From: Croceimicrobium hydrocarbonivorans
Lineage (GTDB): Bacteria > Bacteroidota > Bacteroidia > Flavobacteriales > Schleiferiaceae
Reading direction: 5' to 3'
Assembly (NCBI RefSeq): GCF_014524565.1
Contig: NZ_CP060139.1
Span: 124,001 to 188,000, forward strand
Length of the DNA: 64,000 nucleotides
Below the pieces are notes generated by a model. The model searched no databases and had not been told where the DNA came from. It worked only from the letters and a program-made list of their open reading frames with translations. How positions within the stretch are numbered: position 1 is the stretch's first letter; each line of letters starts with the position of its first letter. Shown here piece after piece: positions 7,274-15,965 of the stretch. The position numbers were made by a program, and so were the translations under genes.

Positions 7274-8848
7274 ATGGAAAAATTAAACACAAGAGTCCTT
7301 ATCATCGATGATGAGGAAATGGTACGTGATAATATTGAGGAAATCCTCATTCCTCAACGCAAGGAGAAAAACAAAAAGGTGGATGATGCCCTCGACCTCC
7401 TTTTTGATGAAGAAGAAAAACCTGAAAAACCAGTTGTAGATAATAAGCAGTTCCCTGACTTTAGAGTAGACAAAGCCTATAATGGGCAGATTGGTCTGGA
7501 GAAGGTTAGTGAAGCCGTAGAAAACGGAGATCCTTATGCAGTGATTTTCCTGGATATGCGTATGCCAGGTTGGGATGGTTTGGAAACAGCCAAGCGTATT
7601 CGTTTGGTAGACGGAAAAGTAGAAATCATCATTGTTACAGCTTATTCGGACCATTCGATCGATCAGATTGTAAAGGAAGCTGGAAGAAATGTAGGCTACC
7701 ATGTAAAGCCTTATAATTCGGAGGAGATTCTGCAATTGGCAACCAAAGCCGTTAATGATTACAACAAACTTCGAAACCTTGAAGATTTAATTGCCACCAC
7801 CGGTAGAATTACCATCGGGGAAACCCAATTAAACAGCCTCCTACAGAATATTTTCGATCAATTAGCTCGTTATATCGGAACTGAGAATGCGGTGATGGGC
7901 ATGATGCGCGAGGAAGAAGAATTGGATCTTCTTTTTGAAGTAGGTAATGTAGAGGATTCCCTAAACCGTGAGGCCTTATTAAAAATGATTCGGGTAGCTC
8001 GTCACAATTCCGAATCCATCGTCCAGAATGATAATGTGGTATTAGCCCTATTACAGGACTATCCAGTTTTCGCGCTCTTAAAACCGAATGAAACACTCAA
8101 GACTGAAAAGATCTACTTATTGCAGCTCTTTATTCAGAATGCCACTCATGCCATTCAGAACGCTCATTTACAAGAAGAGCTTCTGCGTAAGGAAAAACTT
8201 AGTGCAGCGGGAAATGCTTTGGGTATGCTAATGCATGATTTACGCACCCCCATCAAGAACATCCCCCAAATTACCGATATGCTCAGAGCCGATGGCGCCA
8301 ATGAAGAGCTATTAGGATTGCTGGATCAAAGCTCTCGTCAGGCTTCTGAAATTTTAGATGATTTCCTTGATTTTGTGCGGGAAGCACCGATTAAAAAAGA
8401 AAAGGTATTGCTGGATAACCTGATTAAGGAGGCCATTAAGCTCACCAATAATCGCAGGGATTTAAGCAAAATCCATTTTGACTTACAAGAGAAAGAAGCG
8501 GTGTATCTGCAAGGAGATGCCAGTAAGATTAAAAGGATGATAATGAATATTTTGAGCAATGCAGGTGATGCCTTGCTGGATTTTAATATTCCGAATCCTA
8601 CCATTAAAATCGAATGCTCCAATGATGGGAATTTCCACCGCATTACCATTCGCGATAATGGTCCGGGTATCCCTCCTACCGTCTTATCTAAAATCTTCCA
8701 ACCCTTTACCACTGAAGGGAAAGCGGATGGAACTGGTTTAGGATTAACCATCGTAAAACAATACGTGGATGCCCACGGAGGGAACATCCACGCTTTTAAT
8801 GATAATGGAGCGGTATTCGATATCCGACTTCCGCTGTGGAAAGACTAA
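7274..8848 (+). CDS. Receiver-GAF-histidine kinase hybrid
   Basis: A 524-residue protein: N-terminal receiver domain (about residues 5-160) with IIDDEE, phospho-acceptor FLDMRMP and the conserved lysine in HVKPY; a GAF-like segment (about 175-295); then a HisKA/HATPase kinase with H-box LMHDLRTP, N-box, G1 DNGPGIP and G2 GTGLGLTIV. The receiver carries an unusual charged insert of about 35 residues between its first helix and second strand. It directly follows the PAS kinase gene (6 nt), so a two-step phosphorelay between the two proteins is likely (inference). No DNA-binding output is present. It overlaps the convergent decarboxylase gene by 4 nt. Confidence 0.88.
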   Translation: MEKLNTRVLIIDDEEMVRDNIEEILIPQRKEKNKKVDDALDLLFDEEEKPEKPVVDNKQFPDFRVDKAYNGQIGLEKVSEAVENGDPYAVIFLDMRMPGWDGLETAKRIRLVDGKVEIIIVTAYSDHSIDQIVKEAGRNVGYHVKPYNSEEILQLATKAVNDYNKLRNLEDLIATTGRITIGETQLNSLLQNIFDQLARYIGTENAVMGMMREEEELDLLFEVGNVEDSLNREALLKMIRVARHNSESIVQNDNVVLALLQDYPVFALLKPNETLKTEKIYLLQLFIQNATHAIQNAHLQEELLRKEKLSAAGNALGMLMHDLRTPIKNIPQITDMLRADGANEELLGLLDQSSRQASEILDDFLDFVREAPIKKEKVLLDNLIKEAIKLTNNRRDLSKIHFDLQEKEAVYLQGDASKIKRMIMNILSNAGDALLDFNIPNPTIKIECSNDGNFHRITIRDNGPGIPPTVLSKIFQPFTTEGKADGTGLGLTIVKQYVDAHGGNIHAFNDNGAVFDIRLPLWKD

Positions 8849-10083
8849 GCTAAAGCAGATCGCATATCGGCAATAAACTGGTCTACCACTTTGCCGATAG
8901 TGTGTTGCATAACCACGATCTTCCACCACTTAGGTTCGGCGCCAAAATTGTCGCTTACCAAACGGTATTTACCGGGAATTTCAGCTGGAACTTGAGGGGC
9001 ATGCATAGTCACGATGTTTAGATGAGGATCACGGAAATAACTGATTCCCATATCATCCAATGCCGCGCAAAGTTTATCGGTTTCGATGATCAATCGCTCC
9101 ATGGTATTCTTCCAGCCTTTGGGACCGTGAGTCATTAAAATCATCCAAATGGAAACGGCTTGGGCCCCCGAACGGCTGCCTACCATGGTATAGTCTAAGC
9201 CTTGTACATAAGAGGCTTCGCTGGTAGCGGCATAATGAATCCAATCCTTGCGAATCATAAATACCCCGGTACCATAAGGCGCCATCAGCATTTTATGCGC
9301 ATCTACCGTCATGGAATTAATGCGTGGATTGCCAAAGTGGAGCTTGGAATTGGGATTGGTAAAGGGATAAATGAAGCCTCCGAAAGCTCCATCGACATGT
9401 AATTTATAAGGTAGCTCCATCGACTCAAATACATCCGCAATTTGATCGGGATCGTCTACCGAGCCAAACATGGTAGTACTCATATTGGCAATGGCTATGA
9501 AGTACTTAATTCCATCCGCTTTAGCTTGCTCGAGTACAGCTTGCAAAGCTTCGGATTTAATCATCCGATCTTGCTCCCCAACCGGAACATTAAGGGCCCT
9601 AATACCTAATAAATTGGCTCCTTTGTAAAAGCTATAATGGCTATCATCACTAAATACTACCGCTACTTCGGAGGGCTTTGCGCCGAATTCCTTCTGGTAG
9701 TAATTTCGGTAAATCCATAAGGCCTGAATATTGGCTTCGGTACCGCCAGGCGCTACATAACCATCGATGGAACGTGCATCAGCTCGCATAATTTCTTCGG
9801 AAATCATCCGGATTAATTCAACCTCAATTTTCTGGGTACCGCGGAAAAGATCCTCACCCTCATCCCCGGTAAGGGTATGACAACCAATATGATTGGGATT
9901 ATTAATGAAGGTGCGTAAAAAGGGGGCGTCTTCTAAAAAATCGGCATCGCGGTGAAACTGAGCCGTATCGAGATAAGTTCCGGGAATACCTAAAATATAA
10001 TCGCTATCGTAATTGCGGTTTTCCGCTAAAGCTTTGTAAACCCGATCTTTAATTTCGGGCTTGGTCATGTGTTTCCAATTCAT
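8845..10083 (-). CDS. Group II PLP-dependent decarboxylase (glutamate/aromatic amino acid decarboxylase family)
   Basis: A 412-residue protein of pfam00282 type. The PLP-binding lysine is in VDAHKML near residue 260, the cofactor aspartate in HVDGAFGG near 232, and the phrase GYVAPGGTEAN near 108 is typical of the glutamate/histidine/aspartate decarboxylase branch. The substrate amino acid cannot be fixed from sequence. A -7 box lies only 4 nt before the start codon, so the mRNA may be leaderless. It converges on the receiver-kinase gene, sharing the last 4 nt. Confidence 0.88.
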   Translation of the reverse strand: MNWKHMTKPEIKDRVYKALAENRNYDSDYILGIPGTYLDTAQFHRDADFLEDAPFLRTFINNPNHIGCHTLTGDEGEDLFRGTQKIEVELIRMISEEIMRADARSIDGYVAPGGTEANIQALWIYRNYYQKEFGAKPSEVAVVFSDDSHYSFYKGANLLGIRALNVPVGEQDRMIKSEALQAVLEQAKADGIKYFIAIANMSTTMFGSVDDPDQIADVFESMELPYKLHVDGAFGGFIYPFTNPNSKLHFGNPRINSMTVDAHKMLMAPYGTGVFMIRKDWIHYAATSEASYVQGLDYTMVGSRSGAQAVSIWMILMTHGPKGWKNTMERLIIETDKLCAALDDMGISYFRDPHLNIVTMHAPQVPAEIPGKYRLVSDNFGAEPKWWKIVVMQHTIGKVVDQFIADMRSALA

Positions 10084-10087
10084 GCCG

Positions 10088-10095
10088 CAAAATTA
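10088..10095 (-). promoter_or_regulatory. -7 promoter box TAATTTTG for the PLP decarboxylase
   Basis: On the minus strand the exact consensus TAnnTTTG ends 4 nt before the ATG at 10083, which would place the transcription start at or beside the start codon. Confidence 0.55.
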
Positions 10096-10166
10096 CAGCG
10101 AGCCTCTTGTTAAACCCTGATAAATGCCCATATTTTCCCTACAGTTTTAAGCTATAACTGATTATG

Positions 10167-10174
10167 TACCTTCG
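10167..10174 (+). promoter_or_regulatory. Variant -7 box TACCTTCG upstream of the glycosyltransferase
   Basis: One mismatch to TAnnTTTG (TTCG for TTTG), 15 nt before the ATG at 10190. The same TTCG form occurs before several other genes in this window. Confidence 0.45.
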
Positions 10175-10189
10175 CCCAAAATTTCAGGA

Positions 10190-11287
10190 ATGCCCCTCAA
10201 AATATTGGTCATAAGTAATTACCGTACCACCATTACCGTTCGCCCTGAAGCTGAGATTTTTATCGGCTTGCAGAAGAAAGGGCATTCGGTAACTATAATG
10301 ACCTACGGCGATAGTGCCTATTGCGAAAATTTCCGTGAGGCTGGCATTCGCCTGATTGATTTTCATCCTCAGAAAAAGTTCGATAAGGAGGAAATTGCCT
10401 TGATCCGCCGTGAGATTTTAGATGGCGCCTATGATGTGATGCATCTCTTTAATGGGGTATCGATGGTAAATGGTATTCAGGCCGCTAAAGGCACTCCGGT
10501 TAAGGTAGTTTTATACCGTGGTTTTGAAGGGCATATCCATTGGTACGATCCCTCCTGCTACTATAAATTCTTGCACCCCAGGGTTGATGCCGTGCTCTGC
10601 AATTCAGAAGGCGTTAAAGAGCATATCGAAAGAGCCAGTGTTTTTGTAAAACCCAAATTGGTCACGGTAAACAAAGGGCATCGCTTAGAATGGTATGAAG
10701 ATGTGGAAAGTATGCCCCATGCCGAATTAGGTTTGGATTCCAATGCATTTTATGCCGTTTGCGCTGCCAATAATCGGAGGATGAAAGGCATGCCTTATCT
10801 ACTAAAAGCCTTTGCTCATATTCCGGAAGAGGCCAATATCCACCTCCTGATTTTGGGTAAGGATATGGACAATGAAGAAAACCTCAAGATCATAAACAGT
10901 TTACCCCGTCCCGATCGTATCCATATTATGGGCTGGCGTGGCGATAGTCTGAGGATTGTTAAAATGGCACAGACCTTTTTGCTTTCTTCTCTTTATGGTG
11001 AATCCATTACTAAATCGGTTTTGGAAGGTATGTCTTTAGGCACAGCGGCAATTATTACCGATATCCCAGGAAATCGCGAAATGATTGAAGATGGAGTATC
11101 GGGTTATGTAGTGCCTAAGAAAAATCCTCAAGCGATGGCTGATGCACTCTTAAAAATGTATAACGATCCTGATGCGCCGGCTAAAATGGGTGCCGCTGCC
11201 AAGGAAAGAATCCGTACTCGCTTCAGTTCAGAACGCAGTATTGATGGCTATGAAGCCTTTTACCAAGACCTGGTTAGAGTAGATTAG
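10190..11287 (+). CDS. Glycosyltransferase family 4 (GT-B fold)
   Basis: A 365-residue cytosolic enzyme. The C-terminal donor-binding half shows the E-x7-E signature (ESITKSVLE near residue 278) followed by GMSLGTAAIITDIPGNREMIEDG, which is diagnostic of retaining GT4 enzymes such as those building lipopolysaccharide and exopolysaccharide. Donor and acceptor sugars are unknown. It stands alone between divergent and convergent neighbours and overlaps the stop of namZ by 4 nt. Confidence 0.88.
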   Translation: MPLKILVISNYRTTITVRPEAEIFIGLQKKGHSVTIMTYGDSAYCENFREAGIRLIDFHPQKKFDKEEIALIRREILDGAYDVMHLFNGVSMVNGIQAAKGTPVKVVLYRGFEGHIHWYDPSCYYKFLHPRVDAVLCNSEGVKEHIERASVFVKPKLVTVNKGHRLEWYEDVESMPHAELGLDSNAFYAVCAANNRRMKGMPYLLKAFAHIPEEANIHLLILGKDMDNEENLKIINSLPRPDRIHIMGWRGDSLRIVKMAQTFLLSSLYGESITKSVLEGMSLGTAAIITDIPGNREMIEDGVSGYVVPKKNPQAMADALLKMYNDPDAPAKMGAAAKERIRTRFSSERSIDGYEAFYQDLVRVD

Positions 11288-12486
11288 TAATCGCTGTAAA
11301 TCAGATATTTCCGGCGTATCTGCTGAAAAGCCCGTAAATCATCTTGCCAGGAAGCACGAATTTCTTCCGCCGTAAGGCCTTGTACAATTTGTTCCTGAAG
11401 CTTAGTGGTGCCAGCCAATAAGGTAAAAAAGGGCTTGAAAAATTTCGACTTATCCGGAGCCATTCTGTAGCTCTCTACTAACCAATAAAGGTAAATCTCC
11501 CCTAATCCATCCATATAGGAATCCGCAAAATCCTGAAGTACAAAGCCCTTACACTCCACTCCTTCGTAGGGTGGGTTGGCAGCGCCGGGGCGGTCTTCCG
11601 GGGTAAAGCTGAAACCAAATTCCTTAAACCAGGGGGCTCCAATTAACTGGAAAGGATAGTCAGTACCACGACCAATGCTTACCGGGGTGCCTTCAAAGAG
11701 GCAAAGTGAAGGATATAAGTTCACCGCCAATCGATTAGGTAAATTGGGAGAAGGCTTAATTGGTAATTCATAGGCGGTATTATGATCGTAATTTCGACAA
11801 GGGATTACCTCCAAATCGCATTGCACAGATCCTTGCAACCAGCCTTCACCATTCACCATACGGGCATACTCCCCTACTGTCATTCCATGAATTATGGGCA
11901 CCGGATGCATGCCTACAAAAGACTTATGCTTCAATTCGAGGACGGGACCATCAATATAATAACCATGGGGATTGGGTCGATCTAAGACCATCACTTTCAC
12001 CTTATGCTCAGCCGCGGCCTCCATAACATAGCTTAGGGTACTGATATAGGTGTAAAAACGTGCCCCTACATCTTGAATATCGAAGATCAGAATATCCAAT
12101 CCTTCCAAATCGGCAGCCGTAGGTTTCTTGTGATTTCCATATAGTGAGATTACTGGCAAGCCGGTTTTAGCATCTTTACCACTTTCTACTTTGGCTCCAG
12201 CCGATGCAGTACCACGAAAACCATGCTCCGGGCTAAAGATTTTCTTAACCTTAATTTTATTCTCTAAAAGAAAGTCAACCAAGTGTTTACCATCCTTTAA
12301 GGCAGAGCTATGGTTTACCACCATGCCCACGTTTTTATCGTATAAAGAAGCGAGATAGGCTCCCGGGCGATCGGCTGCTACCACCAAACTATCCGGACTT
12401 TTTAATCGCAGGCTTTGTGCTGGTAAAATTGCTGCCAGCAGCAAGAGCATTGTGGTATATTTGAGCCGAATTTTCTGAAGCTTCAT
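11284..12486 (-). CDS. namZ: Exo-beta-N-acetylmuramidase NamZ (DUF1343 family)
   Basis: A 400-residue secreted protein with an N-terminal signal peptide ending near PAQS. It matches DUF1343, whose members remove terminal N-acetylmuramic acid from peptidoglycan fragments. Recognisable phrases are VVNHSS, the conserved FSPEHGFRG near residue 85 with the proposed catalytic glutamate, DIQDVGARFYTY and LDRPNPHG. The expected role is peptidoglycan turnover and recycling in the periplasm. Its start codon is only 3 nt from the start of the divergent ABC permease gene, so its promoter must lie inside that gene. Confidence 0.9.
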   Translation of the reverse strand: MKLQKIRLKYTTMLLLLAAILPAQSLRLKSPDSLVVAADRPGAYLASLYDKNVGMVVNHSSALKDGKHLVDFLLENKIKVKKIFSPEHGFRGTASAGAKVESGKDAKTGLPVISLYGNHKKPTAADLEGLDILIFDIQDVGARFYTYISTLSYVMEAAAEHKVKVMVLDRPNPHGYYIDGPVLELKHKSFVGMHPVPIIHGMTVGEYARMVNGEGWLQGSVQCDLEVIPCRNYDHNTAYELPIKPSPNLPNRLAVNLYPSLCLFEGTPVSIGRGTDYPFQLIGAPWFKEFGFSFTPEDRPGAANPPYEGVECKGFVLQDFADSYMDGLGEIYLYWLVESYRMAPDKSKFFKPFFTLLAGTTKLQEQIVQGLTAEEIRASWQDDLRAFQQIRRKYLIYSDY

Positions 12487-12489
12487 TGA

Positions 12490-13719
12490 GTGTCCTTTGA
12501 GTTTTTTATAGCCCGTCGTATTCTAAAAAACCGATCCGCCACCCGCAAGGTGGCCAAACCGGTCTTGAACATTACCGTTTGGGCCATCGCCTTAGGTTTG
12601 ATCATCATGATCTTAGCCATTTCTACGGGAAATGGACTGCGTAAAGCGATTAAAGACAAAGTAACCGGATTTGGGGGAGATATTCAAATCCTGAATTATC
12701 GACCAAACCCCGGTTATGAACAGGTTCCCATTGTTCTGGATGCTGCTCTCATTGATAGTTTAAAGCATGATCCCCGCATCAAAAAGCTTCAAGCCTATGG
12801 TCAGAATGCCGGCATACTAAAAGCTGATGATCTCTTTGAAGGAGCTGTTCTTAAGGGCGTTGGCGAAAATTATGATTTGCATTTTATCCAAGACTATATC
12901 ACCGAAGGGCATATTCCCAAATTCAAAGACGGGACCTTTGATGATAGTATTTTGATCAGTGCCAATTTGGCTCAGAAATTAAAGCTCGATTTATTTTCCG
13001 ATTGCGAGATGTATTTCTTGCGTCCGAATAAAGCACCGCTGCGAAGGAAATTTACAGTGGCAGGTATTTTTCGTACCGACTTCGATAAGCTGGACCAATC
13101 CTTTCTGGTGGGCGATTTAGACCATGTGCAGCGACTGGCTAAATGGGACCCGCATGAAGTTGGCGCCTACGAAATCCATCTTCAAAATATTGACGATCCC
13201 CAAGCATTCTTAGCGGAACTGCGGCTCAAGCTCCCCTTTGAATACGATGCTATGGATGCGCGTAGCCTCAATTTACAGCTCTTCCAGTGGTTGGATCTCT
13301 TTGATTTAAACATCATGTTGATTCTAGGCATCATTATCATAGTGGCCACCATTAATATGTCCATTGCCCTCTTAATCCTTATTATGGAGCGCACCACCAT
13401 GATTGGTCTTCTCAAAGCAATGGGCAGTAAGAATCAAAGCATCCAAAGCATCTTTATTATTAATGCCGCCTACTTAATGGGCAAAGGTTTATTCTGGGGG
13501 AATCTCATCGGCATAAGCCTGGCCTGGTTGCAAGATCGATATGGCTTTATAAAGCTCGATCCCAGCACCTATTATGTAAGTGTAGTTAGCATCGATTTGA
13601 ACCCCTGGCATTTGATCGGCATCAACTTAATTACTCTGGCAATTTGCCTGATTTGTTTGTTAATTCCAGCCTATTTGATCAGTCGCATTCGACCTAATAA
13701 AGCCATCCGATTTGATTAG
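12490..13719 (+). CDS. LolC/LolE-FtsX family ABC transporter permease
   Basis: A 409-residue permease with a first membrane helix near residues 24-46, a large periplasmic domain (about 47-270) and three C-terminal helices, the MacB/LolE layout. The phrase EFFIARRIL at the start and GLLKAMGSKNQSIQSIFI in the coupling loop are typical of lipoprotein-releasing permeases. It begins with GTG at 12490; a TGA lies in frame directly before, so no earlier start exists. No ATPase gene is adjacent. The likely role is release of lipoproteins from the inner membrane, working with LolA (gene at 34739) and an ATPase encoded elsewhere (inference). Confidence 0.85.
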   Translation: MSFEFFIARRILKNRSATRKVAKPVLNITVWAIALGLIIMILAISTGNGLRKAIKDKVTGFGGDIQILNYRPNPGYEQVPIVLDAALIDSLKHDPRIKKLQAYGQNAGILKADDLFEGAVLKGVGENYDLHFIQDYITEGHIPKFKDGTFDDSILISANLAQKLKLDLFSDCEMYFLRPNKAPLRRKFTVAGIFRTDFDKLDQSFLVGDLDHVQRLAKWDPHEVGAYEIHLQNIDDPQAFLAELRLKLPFEYDAMDARSLNLQLFQWLDLFDLNIMLILGIIIIVATINMSIALLILIMERTTMIGLLKAMGSKNQSIQSIFIINAAYLMGKGLFWGNLIGISLAWLQDRYGFIKLDPSTYYVSVVSIDLNPWHLIGINLITLAICLICLLIPAYLISRIRPNKAIRFD

Positions 13720-13724
13720 CTTTG
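13717..13724 (+). promoter_or_regulatory. -7 promoter box TAGCTTTG upstream of the cysteine/cystathionine synthase
   Basis: Exact TAnnTTTG match 28 nt before the ATG at 13753; it overlaps the stop codon of the upstream permease gene. Confidence 0.6.
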
Positions 13725-13752
13725 CGGCCCTGAATTCCCAAAAAAACGAGAC

Positions 13753-15126
13753 ATGCGTCCAATAAAAAAAGTATACGATAATATCCTTGAAACCATCGGC
13801 CATACGCCTATGATTCGCTTGAATGAAATTGTAAAAGATTTCCCTTGCGAGGTATTGGCTAAGGTAGAATACTTTAATCCAGGTAACTCGGTGAAGGATC
13901 GTATGGCGCTGCAGATGATTGAAAATGCCGAGAAAGAAGGGAAATTAAAACCCGGAGGCACCATTATCGAATGTACTTCAGGGAATACCGGCATGGGTCT
14001 GGCCCTGGCCGCCATTGTGAAAGGCTATAAATTGATTTGTACCCTCAGCGATAAGCAGAGTAAAGAAAAAATGGATGTTTTACGGGCCATGGGCGCGGAG
14101 CTCTATGTATGTCCTACCAATGTACCACCCGAGCATCCCGATTCTTACTATTCAGTAGCAGATCGTTTGCATAAAGAAATTCCCAATTCTTACTACCCCT
14201 ATCAGTACGATAATCCTGGCAATGCTCAGGCGCATTACGACAGTACTGGTCCCGAAATTTGGGAACAAACCGAAGGTCGCATTACCCATTTTGTAGTGGG
14301 TGTGGGTACCGGTGGAACCATTTCTGGAGTGGGTAAATATTTGAAGGAAAAGAATCCAGATATTCAGATTTGGGGAATCGATAGCTATGGTTCGGTATTC
14401 AAGAAATACCATGAAACCGGTGAATTCGATGAAAAGGAAATTTACAGCTATATCACCGAAGGTATTGGTGAAGATATCTTACCTAAAAACGTTGATTTTG
14501 ATGTAATTGACTACTTCGAAAAGGTAAGTGATAAAGATGGCGCCCTAGCCACTCGCGAATTAGCCAAGAAAGAAGGATTATTCCTGGGCTATTCCTGCGG
14601 ATCTGCCTTTCAAGGTCTACGTCAATTGAAAGATCGTTTGAAACCCGAAGACGTGGTAGTGGTTCTTTTCCATGACCATGGCAGTCGCTATGTTGGTAAA
14701 GTCTTTAATGACGATTGGATGCGTGACCGTGGATTCTTAACCACCGAAAACAGCACCGCTGGCGACCTGGTAAGAGCACATGAGCATTTACCCCTGGTAT
14801 CGGTTCAACCGGATGAAGTTATCGCTCAGGCCATTCAGAAAATGCAGAAACACAGCATTTCCCAGATCCCAGTGATGAAGGATGGCAAACAAGTAGGATC
14901 CTTGGATGATAGCCGACTTTTCCAGGCCATGATTGAAGATCCAGGTTTGGCAGAAAAATTTGTGGAAAGCATTATGGAAGCGCCCTTCCCCGAAGTTGCC
15001 CCTGATGCCGATGTGAAAAGCGTTGCCAAATTGATCAATAAAGATAACTCAGCTGTTCTGGTTCGCCTGAATAGCGGAGCCTTGCATATCATTACCAAAC
15101 AGGATTTAATTTCTGCTTTAAGCTAA
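13753..15126 (+). CDS. Cystathionine beta-synthase / cysteine synthase with C-terminal CBS pair
   Basis: A 457-residue PLP enzyme. The catalytic domain (about 1-320) has the PLP lysine in PGNSVKDR, the substrate loop TSGNTG and the phosphate loop GTGGT; residues about 340-457 form two CBS repeats that usually bind adenosyl ligands. This architecture is that of cystathionine beta-synthase, which condenses serine (or O-acetylserine) with homocysteine (or sulfide); the exact substrate pair is not certain. It has its own promoter and is followed 9 nt later by a BtuF-like gene, with which it is probably co-transcribed. Confidence 0.88.
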   Translation: MRPIKKVYDNILETIGHTPMIRLNEIVKDFPCEVLAKVEYFNPGNSVKDRMALQMIENAEKEGKLKPGGTIIECTSGNTGMGLALAAIVKGYKLICTLSDKQSKEKMDVLRAMGAELYVCPTNVPPEHPDSYYSVADRLHKEIPNSYYPYQYDNPGNAQAHYDSTGPEIWEQTEGRITHFVVGVGTGGTISGVGKYLKEKNPDIQIWGIDSYGSVFKKYHETGEFDEKEIYSYITEGIGEDILPKNVDFDVIDYFEKVSDKDGALATRELAKKEGLFLGYSCGSAFQGLRQLKDRLKPEDVVVVLFHDHGSRYVGKVFNDDWMRDRGFLTTENSTAGDLVRAHEHLPLVSVQPDEVIAQAIQKMQKHSISQIPVMKDGKQVGSLDDSRLFQAMIEDPGLAEKFVESIMEAPFPEVAPDADVKSVAKLINKDNSAVLVRLNSGALHIITKQDLISALS

Positions 15127-15135
15127 GACTCTTTC

Positions 15136-15915
15136 TTGCCGGAATTTCGGGATCAAATAGGACGCAGTTTAATTCTTGAAGTAAGACCCCGGCGTATCAT
15201 ATCGTTGGTTCCTTCCCTCACTGAACTAATTGTGGATTTGGGCCTGGAATCAGAGCTGATCGGGCTAACCTCCTGGTGCGTGCATCCTACTGGTTTACGG
15301 GAGCGTAAAACCGTAATTGGCGGCACCAAAAATCCTGATATTGAGCAAATCAAAGGCTTAAAGCCAGATTTAATCCTAGCCAATAAGGAAGAAAATCTTC
15401 AAGAACATATTGAGGAGCTGGCCCAAAGCATTCCGGTCTATGTTAGTGATGTTCGCAATCTGGATCAAGCGATAGAACTGATTAGCAGCTTAGGCACTGT
15501 AGTTTCAAAAGCTAAAGAAGCCCAAGCTATGGCTGATCAAGCCAAGGCTCTTCTTCAGAAATTGAAAGTTTCCGAAAACAGACGATTCTTGTATTTCATC
15601 TGGAAAGAGCCGTATATGGTGGCCAGCACAGATACTTATAGTTCTGCTCTTTTTGAGGCCTGCGGATTTGTAAATGCTGCACCTGAAAACAAAGGACGCT
15701 ATCCCCAATTAAGCCTCGATGAAATTGACGCCCTGAAGGTAGATATCATCTTTTTAAGCTCGGAACCCTATCATTTTAACAGTGGAGAAAGCAAGGAACT
15801 TTCTCCTTATGCCTCCAAAGTATGGCTGGTAAACGGTGAGTTTTTCACCTGGTATGGCAGTCGTATTCTTAAGAGTCTGCACTATTTAAAGCAAGAACCC
15901 TTTGCTTTAATTTAA
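15136..15915 (+). CDS. Cytosolic helical-backbone metal receptor (BtuF/FepB-like periplasmic-binding fold)
   Basis: A 259-residue protein with the two-lobe helical-backbone fold of cobalamin- and siderophore-binding proteins: RIISLVPSLTELIVDLG at the start of lobe one, GLKPDLILANKEEN, and the long central helix. It has no signal peptide and begins with TTG at 15136, 9 nt after the CBS gene, so it acts in the cytoplasm rather than with an ABC importer. Relatives of this kind occur in many Bacteroidota and are annotated as cobalamin-binding. The link to the B12/homocysteine area suggested by the neighbour is inference. Confidence 0.78.
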   Translation: MPEFRDQIGRSLILEVRPRRIISLVPSLTELIVDLGLESELIGLTSWCVHPTGLRERKTVIGGTKNPDIEQIKGLKPDLILANKEENLQEHIEELAQSIPVYVSDVRNLDQAIELISSLGTVVSKAKEAQAMADQAKALLQKLKVSENRRFLYFIWKEPYMVASTDTYSSALFEACGFVNAAPENKGRYPQLSLDEIDALKVDIIFLSSEPYHFNSGESKELSPYASKVWLVNGEFFTWYGSRILKSLHYLKQEPFALI

Positions 15916-15965
15916 AAATTCGATTCACGAATATTTTAACTACCTTGCTGTAAAGGCCAGCCTTC

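Noticed and set aside
7283-7735. 150-codon open frame on the minus strand
   Set aside because: It is antisense to the well-conserved receiver domain; the product is low-complexity hydrophobic and not family-like.
8338-8787. 149-codon open frame on the minus strand
   Set aside because: It is antisense to the HATPase domain of the receiver-kinase and has no support.
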